From an uncultured Lachnospiraceae bacterium (GTDB lineage: Bacteria; Bacillota; Clostridia; Lachnospirales; Lachnospiraceae), in NCBI GenBank assembly GCA_947651335.1, contig CANSYV010000027.1, positions 1 through 10,290 of the forward strand: a stretch of DNA of 10,290 bases, written 5' to 3'. How positions within the stretch are numbered: position 1 is the first letter of the stretch; each line of letters begins with the position of its first letter. The translations under genes and the position numbers were made by a program. The notes beneath the pieces were generated by a model that was not told the DNA's origin, did not search any database, and worked only from the letters and a program-made list of their open reading frames with translations. Positions 1-6,617 of this stretch are shown piece by piece.

Positions 1-131
1 ACAAAGAAAACGGAACGGGGCTGGGCCTTGCCATCGTAAAACAAATTATTCAGGCTCATGGGGGAAGTGTTGATTTTTCATCTAAGCCGGGAGTGGAAAC
101 AACTTTCATTTTGTCTTTTCCATACCCTTAG
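1..131 (+). CDS. Sensor histidine kinase, C-terminal fragment
   Basis: This is the 3' end of a gene whose start lies left of the window. The frame beginning at base 3 encodes 42 residues and stops with TAG at 129-131. It contains GTGLGLAIVKQI, the G2 box of the HATPase_c (GHKL) ATP-binding domain, followed by the usual HGG-x-V final strands and a short tail ending FPYP. This is the normal C-terminal end of a two-component sensor kinase that autophosphorylates a histidine. The sensor and dimerisation parts are not visible, so the signal is unknown. The gene converges with the rhomboid gene, leaving 39 bases between the two stops and no convincing terminator. It is probably unrelated to the pilus operon. 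Confidence 0.9.
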   Translation, partial: KENGTGLGLAIVKQIIQAHGGSVDFSSKPGVETTFILSFPYP

Positions 132-170
132 GAGCTGTAGAAAAATAACTGATACAGATTGCGAAGACAT

Positions 171-776
171 TTAAGATGCATCCACAACACACCTGGGCCT
201 GTGCTTTCGATGGTATAAAACCAATGCCAGAACAAAGCCGCTCAGGAACCCGCCCACATGAGCCGCATTGTCAATCCCCTGACTTGCAAATCCATAATAT
301 AAAGATAATGCAGCCATAAAAACCATCTGGCGTATGGTCAGCCCTTCCAGCTGGCCCCGATTCAGAATGAGGACATAAATCATAGCTCCAATTACGGCAA
401 ATACGGCACCGGAAGCGCCCACCGAAACATATGCTGTCCCATTTCGAATATCCATATAGTAAGACAGAAAGCTTCCGGCCGCTCCGCCGGCAAAATAAAT
501 TACCGCAAATCTAAGTTTTCCCACCTCATGCTCCAGACGCCCTCCCACAAAATACAGGGCCAGCATATTATTGACCAAATGCTCCATGCCAAAATGGAGA
601 AACATACAGGAGATTAAACGATAGTATTCCTGTTCTTCTGTAATCAGCGGCGCATAGGCTGCCCCCCAGGCTATCATATGCTCCAGGTCCGAACTGCCCC
701 CTGTGAGCTCTACGATCAGGAAAACGATACTATTTAAAGCTATGATTACTATACTTACGGAAACTCTTTTCTCCAT
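171..776 (-). CDS. Rhomboid family intramembrane serine protease
   Basis: This is an integral membrane protease that cleaves substrates within or near transmembrane helices. It has 201 residues counted from the ATG at 776. The rhomboid signature is complete: H66 and N70 in the H-x3-N motif of helix 2, the nucleophile S122 in GASGA, and the partner H173 in AHVGGF. Several hydrophobic helices surround these, and the length suits a minimal six-helix bacterial rhomboid. A longer reading from a TTG at 794 exists, but the ATG has an AGGG-type ribosome site six bases upstream (783-786) and the TTG has none. It lies downstream of the pilus operon in the same direction, but has its own promoter. The substrate is unknown. 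Processing of a pilus component is possible but is only a neighbourhood guess. Confidence 0.92.
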   Translation of the reverse strand: MEKRVSVSIVIIALNSIVFLIVELTGGSSDLEHMIAWGAAYAPLITEEQEYYRLISCMFLHFGMEHLVNNMLALYFVGGRLEHEVGKLRFAVIYFAGGAAGSFLSYYMDIRNGTAYVSVGASGAVFAVIGAMIYVLILNRGQLEGLTIRQMVFMAALSLYYGFASQGIDNAAHVGGFLSGFVLALVLYHRKHRPRCVVDAS

Positions 777-827
777 TGTCCACCCTGCCTTCAAGACGCT
801 GATATGTGAATAATATTGACTTTGATC

Positions 828-856
828 ATTAAATCACAACTTGAAACGAATGTAAA
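828..856 (-). promoter_or_regulatory. Putative sigma-A promoter of the rhomboid gene
   Basis: On the minus strand, a -35 box TTTACA (851-856) and a -10 box TTTAAT (828-833) are separated by exactly 17 bases. Each box differs from consensus at one position. The start of transcription would be about 45 bases before the ATG at 776. The boxes lie just beyond the stop of the FHA gene, so the rhomboid can be expressed independently of the pilus operon. No terminator hairpin was seen between the two genes, so read-through from the operon is also possible. Confidence 0.6.
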
Positions 857-871
857 GAACTAACATACCTT

Positions 872-2167
872 TTAGCGGTTTTTCACAAAACGGTAACAGA
901 CATCTGCGAAAACCACCTGGTCTTCAGACTGGAGCGGATATTCCTCTTCCTTTTCCAATTTTTTCCCATTGATAAATGTTCCATTTTTAGAATTAAGGTC
1001 ACTAATCCAATATTCATCGTCCTTTTTACAGATTTTGGCATGGACACGGCTGACAGAAACCCTGTTCAGCAATACATCGGATACGCCATCTACTTTTCCG
1101 ATTATAAGCATTTCACGATTGAGAACAATGGGCGGAGCCTGCCCCGGTTCTTCACACACAAGCACCGGATACTCATATTCCGGATTTCTATACAAGACCA
1201 CTGTTTCCTCTCCAGCTGTGTCTTCATTCACCTCTTCATGCAAAAACTCCGGAAACTCCACTCTTTCCTGCGGCTCATCTATTGTATTTTCAGCGGTTTC
1301 TTTATCCACATGTTCATTCACCATATCTTTCTTTCTGCCGCCCAGAAAGATAACTCCCAACCCTAACACCAGACAAAAAAGTACCGCCAGTATCATAGGC
1401 ACTGTCAGCCATGAAAAGTACCCCAGACTTTTTAAACCCGTAAAACCACCAAACAAGAACAGCCCTGTGAAAATCATAATCAAGTCTTTTACCCACACGC
1501 TTTTTTGTGAATCCTCTTTTCTTTCCCCGCCCTTCTTTTCTTCTTCGTATTCCATTGCCGCCCAATCATCCGCAGGCTCCTGCCCTGGAATGGATTCATC
1601 TGTGGGGTTCTCTGGACCGTTTCTCTGCTTTTCAGATTGATGCAGAAGCTCCCGCACATTTTCCATCTGAAATCCATCTTCCACCATCAGGCGGTAGATT
1701 CCGTAACCCAGCATTACCCCCTTAGAATCCTGATGTTCCATACGCGGCAGAAGATACTCTGTAAAACAGCGCAGCTGTTCCTGAACAGGCTTTTCATATC
1801 CTGGAAGATAGCACAAAGATATGTCCCCTTCTTTTTTATCCACATACACATACTCCGCTTCCAGAAGCAATTGGTCTAAGTTCAGCAAATACACTTCCAT
1901 CTGTTCAAATATTTTCAGAAACCGCTGATAAATCTCTTTTAATTCCACATAGGTGAGTTTCCCATATGCATCCGCCAGGCACTGCCGGTTTGTAATATCA
2001 TAGTACAGCAGAATATCTCCATCCGCTTTTTGCATTCTGCAGGGAAGCAGTCCTGGAATTGTATTTCCTAACACCATCCGAACCGGATACGCCTTTGTAT
2101 CTATCCCTCCATCCAGCCGTATGACCAGAAAAGCATGGTTCACATCCCGCTTATAGCTCACCTCCAT
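872..2167 (-). CDS. DUF6382-FHA domain membrane protein of the Tad operon
   Basis: This is a 431-residue protein. Residues 1 to about 185 resemble the DUF6382 module found ahead of FHA domains in Clostridia. An acidic, charged linker (about 186-222) follows, then two transmembrane helices (about 228-248 and 254-276), a second acidic linker, and a C-terminal FHA domain (about 351-431). The FHA domain shows the phosphothreonine-binding residues S373, R374 and H376 in SVSRVH, and S393-N395-G396-T397 with N400 in NSKNGTFIN. It should bind a Thr-phosphorylated partner at the inner face of the membrane, but no Ser/Thr kinase is in the window. The ATG at 2167 overlaps the previous stop by one base (TAATG) and has AGGAGGAGG six bases upstream (2174-2182). 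A longer in-frame reading to 2242 is rejected because it runs through the preceding gene. It is the last gene of the operon. Confidence 0.85.
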   Translation of the reverse strand: MEVSYKRDVNHAFLVIRLDGGIDTKAYPVRMVLGNTIPGLLPCRMQKADGDILLYYDITNRQCLADAYGKLTYVELKEIYQRFLKIFEQMEVYLLNLDQLLLEAEYVYVDKKEGDISLCYLPGYEKPVQEQLRCFTEYLLPRMEHQDSKGVMLGYGIYRLMVEDGFQMENVRELLHQSEKQRNGPENPTDESIPGQEPADDWAAMEYEEEKKGGERKEDSQKSVWVKDLIMIFTGLFLFGGFTGLKSLGYFSWLTVPMILAVLFCLVLGLGVIFLGGRKKDMVNEHVDKETAENTIDEPQERVEFPEFLHEEVNEDTAGEETVVLYRNPEYEYPVLVCEEPGQAPPIVLNREMLIIGKVDGVSDVLLNRVSVSRVHAKICKKDDEYWISDLNSKNGTFINGKKLEKEEEYPLQSEDQVVFADVCYRFVKNR

Positions 2168-2622
2168 TACGAACCTCCTCCTAACTGCCTGCCAGTTTCC
2201 CAAAGACTTTTTGCTTTTCGTATAAAAGGAACCGGTCGGCACAGCTTTCTGCTGCCCTCAATATGAAACTCCCACCTCAGTCCTCCGTATGTATCATGTC
2301 TGCCCTCTATTATTACCTTCAATGTTTCTCCATCTTTTACAACGTCTGTCTGGATATCCCTGGAACCATACAGAGACTGCTGCAGGAGAACCCGCAGTTT
2401 CTCCCTGGCCTGTTCTTCTGCATCTCCATATGTACAGACAGCATCCCAGCTTCCGGTGACCGCCGATTCATAAGCAGCAGCGGTCAGCCATGCCCGGTTG
2501 TGTACAAACAGACACACGGACACAGTCCCCATCCACACAAGCAGTATAAGCGGCATGCACAGTGCCGTCTCAACGGTCAGACTTCCTCTGCTCCATCCCG
2601 CTTTTGCCCCAGCATTTCGCAT
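2167..2622 (-). CDS. TadE-like pseudopilin (second TadE-like gene)
   Basis: This is a 151-residue secreted or membrane-anchored protein. A short basic leader of 13 residues ends in RG. It is followed by SLTVE and a hydrophobic helix (about 19-41), matching the TadE-like pattern of a prepilin-type cleavage after G13 with Glu at mature position +5 (E18). The rest (about 45-151) is a small extracytoplasmic domain with scattered cysteines and no motif I recognise. In the Tad family such minor pseudopilins are processed by the prepilin peptidase and are needed for pilus assembly. The ATG at 2622 is three bases past the stop of prepilin peptidase 2, and its GGAGGG ribosome site is inside that gene's last codons, so the two are probably translationally coupled. 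The stop shares a base with the FHA gene start. Confidence 0.8.
   Translation of the reverse strand: MRNAGAKAGWSRGSLTVETALCMPLILLVWMGTVSVCLFVHNRAWLTAAAYESAVTGSWDAVCTYGDAEEQAREKLRVLLQQSLYGSRDIQTDVVKDGETLKVIIEGRHDTYGGLRWEFHIEGSRKLCRPVPFIRKAKSLWETGRQLGGGS
2174..2182 (-). promoter_or_regulatory. Ribosome binding site that fixes the FHA protein start
   Basis: AGGAGGAGG on the minus strand lies six bases before the ATG at 2167. It sits inside the last codons of the upstream TadE-like gene and decides the start of the FHA protein against a longer open frame reaching 2242. Confidence 0.8.
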
Positions 2623-2625
2623 TTT

Positions 2626-3051
2626 CTATCCCTCCACAGTCTGTATCAGGCAGAGCACCGCATACGCTGCCAGCATAAATGGCACAAAGGGGAAACTTGC
2701 CTTTCTCCCCTTCTTTTTCACAAACATCAAAAATCCCGCCCATACTGCCGCCAGCAAAAGAGACAGGGCTGTAAATTCCAATGTTTTCCAAATCCCCATG
2801 TAGATGCCGGAAATCATGACAGCCAGACCATCTCCCATCCCCAGCGCACCCCCGCTGATTTTTCCCACACACATCAGCAGCATGCCCGGCACCGCCCCCA
2901 GCAGCAAAACCGCCAAATGATCCCTGTGCAAAAAAATATATAAAATCCCCAGAATCCCGTAAACCACAATAGCGCTTAAATAAACCTGCCTTTTCCTGAT
3001 ATCCTGAAAACTATTCACACTCAAAAAACTCAATACACATATCTGCTCCAT
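2626..3051 (-). CDS. A24 family prepilin peptidase 2
   Basis: This is a 141-residue polytopic membrane aspartyl protease that cleaves prepilin leaders on the cytoplasmic side. Both catalytic aspartates of the A24 family are present: D17 in FQDIRKRQV, and D74 in GMGDG, followed by the usual small-residue helix. A late FPFVPF segment fits the Pro-rich motif ahead of the last helix. The length suits the TadV/CpaA type, which lacks the N-methyltransferase part of large PilD enzymes. The ATG at 3051 is preferred over the GTG at 3054 because the AGGAGG site then lies seven bases away. It sits between the two TadE-like genes, which suggests but does not prove that these are its substrates. It is the second A24 enzyme in the same operon. 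Confidence 0.85.
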   Translation of the reverse strand: MEQICVLSFLSVNSFQDIRKRQVYLSAIVVYGILGILYIFLHRDHLAVLLLGAVPGMLLMCVGKISGGALGMGDGLAVMISGIYMGIWKTLEFTALSLLLAAVWAGFLMFVKKKGRKASFPFVPFMLAAYAVLCLIQTVEG

Positions 3052-3063
3052 CACTGATCCTCC

Positions 3064-3837
3064 TCACTGATTCCGCCCGCATCTGGAGCACAGAGACCGC
3101 CCCTGCGCCTCCGACACCGGAACCATGCGGACTGTCCTCTTCAGACGGCTGCACCGGACCCGATTATGATACCGGGTGCCCTGTCCGGTAATATATATAA
3201 TATCTGCCGGAGCTGTTCCTTTTGCGCACGACCCGCAGGGGGCATATCTGGCTCCCTGTTGATTTCTCAAATGCTCTGCTTCTCTGCCCGAAGCCTGAGA
3301 AATAGACAAATCCAGATAACTGCACCGGGGATTATCATGATAAACACTTCCAGATGCAGCCATGTAAACCATCTCCTCTTCATGTTCCAGTGTTTCTCCG
3401 TGGTCCATCCCCGTCCAGCTGTGCACCCTTCCCCTATTTGTGATCACCATAGGCGGAAGCGGCACAATGGAGACTGGCAGGCGATAGGCATAAATCTCCG
3501 GTATTTCAATTACAGGAACCCTTTCTCCTGCCACATACGCGTATACCCCCATTTCCATGGCTTTTTCACACAGGCGGCTGATTTTTTCTGTCTGCACTCT
3601 CATCACATCCATAAAGCCAATTAAAGTAAGGGTTCCCATCAGAAACAACGGCAGGACAAAAGCTAATTCCACAGTCAGAACACCTTTTCGCAAGGTGCCA
3701 AAAAATGCTTTTTGCCAAGGGTCTGCTCTGGTATTCGGGGTTTGCAGAACAGACATGATTCGAAGAGAGCATTTTTGCAAAAACTTCTTTTTCGGGATGT
3801 TTAATAATTCTTTTCTCTGTTTTTTGGCAAAAAGCAT
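3064..3837 (-). CDS. TadE-like protein with two tandem H-x4-C...C-x2-C modules
   Basis: This is a 257-residue protein. Residues 50-57 (RKGVLTVE) and the following helix (about 58-78) give a TadE-like prepilin signal, with predicted cleavage after G52 and Glu at +5 (E57). The C-terminal part carries two similar modules. Module 1 has Y166-H167, C172, C201 and C204. Module 2 has Y223-H224, C229, C250 and C253. Each starts with a V/I-Y-x-A/T-x-x-G strand and resembles small Ada-type metal-binding domains, so zinc binding or disulfide formation outside the cell is likely but inferred. The ATG at 3837 has a strong GGGGAGGTG site. The 49 residues before the TadE signal are basic, unusually long, and framed by an inverted repeat (see findings). 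The function of the modules is unknown. Confidence 0.78.
   Translation of the reverse strand: MLFAKKQRKELLNIPKKKFLQKCSLRIMSVLQTPNTRADPWQKAFFGTLRKGVLTVELAFVLPLFLMGTLTLIGFMDVMRVQTEKISRLCEKAMEMGVYAYVAGERVPVIEIPEIYAYRLPVSIVPLPPMVITNRGRVHSWTGMDHGETLEHEEEMVYMAASGSVYHDNPRCSYLDLSISQASGREAEHLRNQQGARYAPCGSCAKGTAPADIIYITGQGTRYHNRVRCSRLKRTVRMVPVSEAQGRSLCSRCGRNQ
3705..3837. repeat. 14-bp inverted repeat framing the 5' end of the TadE-like gene
   Basis: ATGCTTTTTGCCAA at 3705-3718 (+) is repeated as its exact reverse complement at 3824-3837, where on the minus strand it includes the start codon of the TadE-like gene. The 133-bp unit encodes residues 1-44, nearly all of the extra N-terminal segment. A 12-bp palindrome, TTTTTGCAAAAA, lies inside at 3772-3783. 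In mRNA the arms could pair and hide the start codon. It could instead be the remains of a small mobile repeat. The arms contain a T5 run, so part of the match is low-complexity. Confidence 0.5.
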
Positions 3838-3861
3838 GTTTTGACACCTCCCCTAATCACA

Positions 3862-5316
3862 TTATAAATGATACCCATACTGATGGAGAACGGTATATGT
3901 TCTTGTATGATTCACACGCACATCAATCTCCACCTCCATGGCATCCAGACAACAATCCATGCGGAAATTTTCTCTTCCTGGCTGATTGCGGATATCCGCT
4001 TCAATCATATCCATACTCCCCATAATCTTACTGTCTGTTGATTCCAAAAAGAGTAATGCCCGCAGATAATCCTCATAGTTAAGCCCCCGTTCATCCCCGC
4101 CTGAGCGCTGCACAGTCAGTTCGCCCAGCAAATTTGGAAGATTTTCCAAAGACAAATTCCAATTCTGTACGTTTTTCAACAAAGGCACCCTGCTCCCGTC
4201 AAACAACGCCTTTACGTCCAAAACACTTTCCGCAAATGACCAGCACAACAGAATCACCATCTCAATCACCCCTGCTGCGGGAGGTACCAGAAATCCACTG
4301 GCAATCGCCGCTGCCAGCGCTGCACTCTGCGATCTTTTTCCAGGGTCTGTATATAAATGGGCAAAGTTTACCCCCTCCCTGATAAGCAGCAGACGATTGG
4401 CTGTCTTTTTCAGATTCTCTTTATCACTTCCAGACTGTCCAATTATATACTCTGCCTGATACTTTAGACCGCTGCCCTTGGAGGGATGTGCGTATGTTCC
4501 ACATTTCTGCATAATATATTCCTGAAATAATGCCTGGTCTGCCGCTGAATTCTGTAAAAGGTCTCCAGCCAGCACTCCCATTCCTCTCTCCAGCTCCCTA
4601 TGGGAGACTAGATCACTGGTTTCTATTTCCCGTTCCGACAAAGACGCTGGATCTGAGACTACCAATTCCAGAATCCCCATTTTCTGTATTTCCCGAATGG
4701 TATCAATGGGATTTTCCACCAAAACCTCCGGTACGTCTGCCGCCCCGCCGTCTGGCAGCTGTGCTTCTGCCTGAGCGCTCTCGTTTCCCGCCCGTGCCAT
4801 TTCATCATCATAATCTGCCATAGAATTACCGTCCTCAGCCTGTCTCCTCATTTCCTGCTGTTCCTCAACCTCCCCTGTGTTCTCCTGAATTTTATCCAAG
4901 AGAAGCTGTACTCCCTGGATTCCAAGGGTATCTCTCATATAACTGACCACCTGGCCATAAAAGGGCTGCCCGTGATCATCTGTTGCCAGGCCAAAACTGG
5001 TAATGCCGCCGGAACAAATAGATAAATCCAGATAATTCTGTTCCAGAATAGGGTCCATGTAATCCTCTACAGTACGGTAAACCTGACTCATCCAAAGTTC
5101 ACCGGTGCCATACGATGCATCCACATAGAACAAATCATAGTGTTCCAGCAAATATTTATCATATTGGGCGAACAGAGAATACATCCCCACATCCGCGCTA
5201 TTTGCAATCTGCGTCCTGGCACACATCATTTTCACAGATTCTATGCTGGTACAAATTAGAACAATAACTATAGATAGGACCAAAGCGAAAAATACAGTTA
5301 TACTTCCCCTTCTCAC
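3862..5316 (-). CDS. DUF5702-like TadE/TadG-type secreted protein
   Basis: This is a protein of about 484 residues with a very short N-terminus (RRG) followed by SITVFFALVL and one hydrophobic helix (about 5-27), then a large extracytoplasmic region. That region has a highly charged Glu/Gln/Asp-rich stretch (about residues 145-185) and a second hydrophobic segment (about 333-365) that may be a membrane hairpin. The layout matches DUF5702-type proteins of Lachnospiraceae Tad loci, which occupy the TadG-like slot. The prepilin-like start lacks Glu at +5 (Phe instead), so leader cleavage is doubtful. The start is taken as GTG 5316, because the earlier GTG at 5328 overlaps the ribosome site itself. 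CTG 5319 is another possibility. It follows the pilin gene by 55 bases and precedes the TadE-like gene by 24. The family call rests on recognition only. Confidence 0.7.
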   Translation of the reverse strand: MRRGSITVFFALVLSIVIVLICTSIESVKMMCARTQIANSADVGMYSLFAQYDKYLLEHYDLFYVDASYGTGELWMSQVYRTVEDYMDPILEQNYLDLSICSGGITSFGLATDDHGQPFYGQVVSYMRDTLGIQGVQLLLDKIQENTGEVEEQQEMRRQAEDGNSMADYDDEMARAGNESAQAEAQLPDGGAADVPEVLVENPIDTIREIQKMGILELVVSDPASLSEREIETSDLVSHRELERGMGVLAGDLLQNSAADQALFQEYIMQKCGTYAHPSKGSGLKYQAEYIIGQSGSDKENLKKTANRLLLIREGVNFAHLYTDPGKRSQSAALAAAIASGFLVPPAAGVIEMVILLCWSFAESVLDVKALFDGSRVPLLKNVQNWNLSLENLPNLLGELTVQRSGGDERGLNYEDYLRALLFLESTDSKIMGSMDMIEADIRNQPGRENFRMDCCLDAMEVEIDVRVNHTRTYTVLHQYGYHL

Positions 5317-5327
5317 CAGAGAGCACA

Positions 5328-5335
5328 CCTCCTTT
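5328..5335 (-). promoter_or_regulatory. Ribosome binding site that argues for the GTG 5316 start
   Basis: AAAGGAGG on the minus strand ends at 5328. The most upstream in-frame GTG (5328-5326) shares its first base with this site and so cannot be its start. GTG at 5316 lies 11 bases downstream, slightly long but workable, and gives the expected short basic leader. Confidence 0.6.
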
Positions 5336-5371
5336 TGTCTTGTGGAGATAAGATAATTAACAGTTACTTTT

Positions 5372-5539
5372 TTAAATTTCGTTGCTTTGCGTGGTAATTT
5401 TTTCGAGAATATCTTTCACCAGTTTGACTAACTGGTCTTTGAAGATAACTACCAGTCCGATCAGAACCACCAGAATCAGAATGATCTCAACCACACCGAT
5501 GGCGTCCTCCTCAACGAAAAATGCGCAAAGCTCATCCAT
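5372..5539 (-). CDS. flp: Flp1-like pilin, 55 residues (major pilin candidate)
   Basis: This small gene runs from ATG 5539 to TAA 5372-5374. The product starts with a 13-residue acidic leader (MDELCAFFVEEDA). Then comes IGVVE, a hydrophobic helix (about 14-33, ILILVVLIGLVVIF), and a short amphipathic tail rich in Lys and Val/Leu (34-55). This is the architecture of Flp pilins: a tiny protein that is almost all pilin helix and polymerises into the fibre. The Glu at 18 is +5 only if cleavage occurs after A13, which is not the usual Gly. It has the best ribosome site in the window (AAAGGAGGTGA, 5546-5556), consistent with high expression. It lies between tadC and the DUF5702-like gene, the expected place for a pilin in monoderm loci. 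Confidence 0.85.
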   Translation of the reverse strand: MDELCAFFVEEDAIGVVEIILILVVLIGLVVIFKDQLVKLVKDILEKITTQSNEI

Positions 5540-5545
5540 AGGCCT

Positions 5546-5556
5546 TCACCTCCTTT
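5546..5556 (-). promoter_or_regulatory. Full-length ribosome binding site of the pilin gene
   Basis: AAAGGAGGTGA on the minus strand lies six bases before ATG 5539. It matches the anti-Shine-Dalgarno sequence almost completely, which fits a gene needing far more product than its neighbours and supports the reality of this short gene. Confidence 0.85.
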
Positions 5557-5564
5557 CCACGGCT

Positions 5565-5592
5565 ATTATCTAAATACAGTTCCTTATGTCTG
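5565..5592 (-). promoter_or_regulatory. Possible internal promoter for the pilin gene
   Basis: On the minus strand, CAGACA (5587-5592) and GATAAT (5565-5570) are 16 bases apart, matching consensus at four and five of six positions. A transcript from here would begin only a few bases before the pilin ribosome site. It would allow extra expression of the pilin and downstream genes. The match is modest and could be chance in this 44-base gap and the end of tadC. Confidence 0.3.
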
Positions 5593-6615
5593 ATAAAAGG
5601 ATATACATGCCGGAACAATAAGAATGATCAAAACAATCACCAGCTGCAGCACCATGGGAATCAGCAGTTTCGCGGCAGCTGTCTCCCCCTGCACACGGGC
5701 ATACCGTTTTCTCTCTTCAAAAGCCTCTGTGGATTCCTTCTCCAGCACTTCCAACAGCCTGCGGTTTCCCCTTCTGAGATTCTGAGCCAAAAGAGCCGCC
5801 AAAGTCCGATATTTGGGATGCCCGCACCTGGCTCCAAAATTTTCATACGCCTGCTCCTCCATGACACCGCTTTCCATTTCATAATAAGATTTCAGCAATT
5901 CTTCATATGCAAAGCGGACGCTTCTTCCTCGTTTTTGCTTATAATCCAGCGCAATTTTTCCCAGAGCCCTTCGCACTGTCATGCCGGCCTCTACCAGCAG
6001 GGACAGCCGTGTAATCAGATTAGGATAATCCAAAAGCATTTGCCTGTATCGTTCCCGCCGCATCTTTTCCCTGTTTTTCTGTTTCTGAACAGGAATACAG
6101 CATGCTCCTGCCACACAAAGGGCCGCAATTATATTTCCAGATGTATCCCAGGGCCGGCTCCAGACAATCCGCTCTCCTTCCAGAGATTGCGGCAGATAGT
6201 ATTTCTCATCCTCCTGCCTCTTATCATTGTAATCATTTACTGCCTGCTGAAGCTGCTCGTTCAGCCCCGGAGCCGCTGTTTCCGGTTCCTGCTCATCATC
6301 CTCCGTTTTTTCACCAGTCTGCTCTGGTATCCGAACATAGACAGACGCCTGTTCTCCTCCCACCCGGGCCTGCATTTTTTCCTCATAACTGCCCTCTCCT
6401 GCTGCATTTTTTTCAAAATACATATCCTCCTCCCATTGACAATCCTCATTCTGCACATAGGTCAAATAAGCTCCCAGACTATTTCCTGCCGCCAAAAGCA
6501 GCAGCAACAGCTTCCACTCCCGCCTGGTCAGAATCTCCTGCTTCGGCAGCCTGCCGCCAAAAACCAGAACCGCCAGCGCAGCCATTGCTGCAAGCACAAA
6601 CACATGAATCCACAT
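5584..6615 (-). CDS. tadC: TadC-like pilus platform protein (T2SSF)
   Basis: This is an inner-membrane platform protein of 343 residues that pairs with TadB and transmits the ATPase stroke to the growing pilus. Helices lie at about 2-20 and 35-54. An acidic, Gln-rich insert follows at about 56-158, then a helix at about 159-176. The cytoplasmic T2SSF domain (about 193-316) includes LLVEAGMTVRRAL, and the protein ends with a helix (about 317-338). Placing the T2SSF domain in the cytoplasm puts the insert outside the membrane. The start is taken as ATG 6615, where GAGG (6622-6625) in the end of tadB serves as ribosome site. A GTG at 6621 overlaps the tadB stop and is less well spaced. Only two bases separate it from tadB. 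Confidence 0.85.
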   Translation of the reverse strand: MWIHVFVLAAMAALAVLVFGGRLPKQEILTRREWKLLLLLLAAGNSLGAYLTYVQNEDCQWEEDMYFEKNAAGEGSYEEKMQARVGGEQASVYVRIPEQTGEKTEDDEQEPETAAPGLNEQLQQAVNDYNDKRQEDEKYYLPQSLEGERIVWSRPWDTSGNIIAALCVAGACCIPVQKQKNREKMRRERYRQMLLDYPNLITRLSLLVEAGMTVRRALGKIALDYKQKRGRSVRFAYEELLKSYYEMESGVMEEQAYENFGARCGHPKYRTLAALLAQNLRRGNRRLLEVLEKESTEAFEERKRYARVQGETAAAKLLIPMVLQLVIVLIILIVPACISFYQT

Positions 6616-6617
6616 AG

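Noticed and set aside
135..157. CTGTA/TACAG inverted repeat between the kinase and rhomboid stops
   Set aside because: A 5-bp stem with a 13-base loop and no T-run in the right place on either strand is not convincing as a terminator.
3566..3847. Alternative minus-strand 93-codon frame beginning at GTG 3847
   Set aside because: It overlaps the TadE-like gene out of frame. Its GTG lies inside the ribosome site, while the ATG at 3837 is well spaced and leads into a clear TadE signal.
3861..3866. Perfect TATAAT on the minus strand just before the TadE-like gene
   Set aside because: No acceptable -35 box lies 16-18 bases upstream and there is no extended -10. The hexamer overlaps the stop codon of the preceding gene, so chance is likely.
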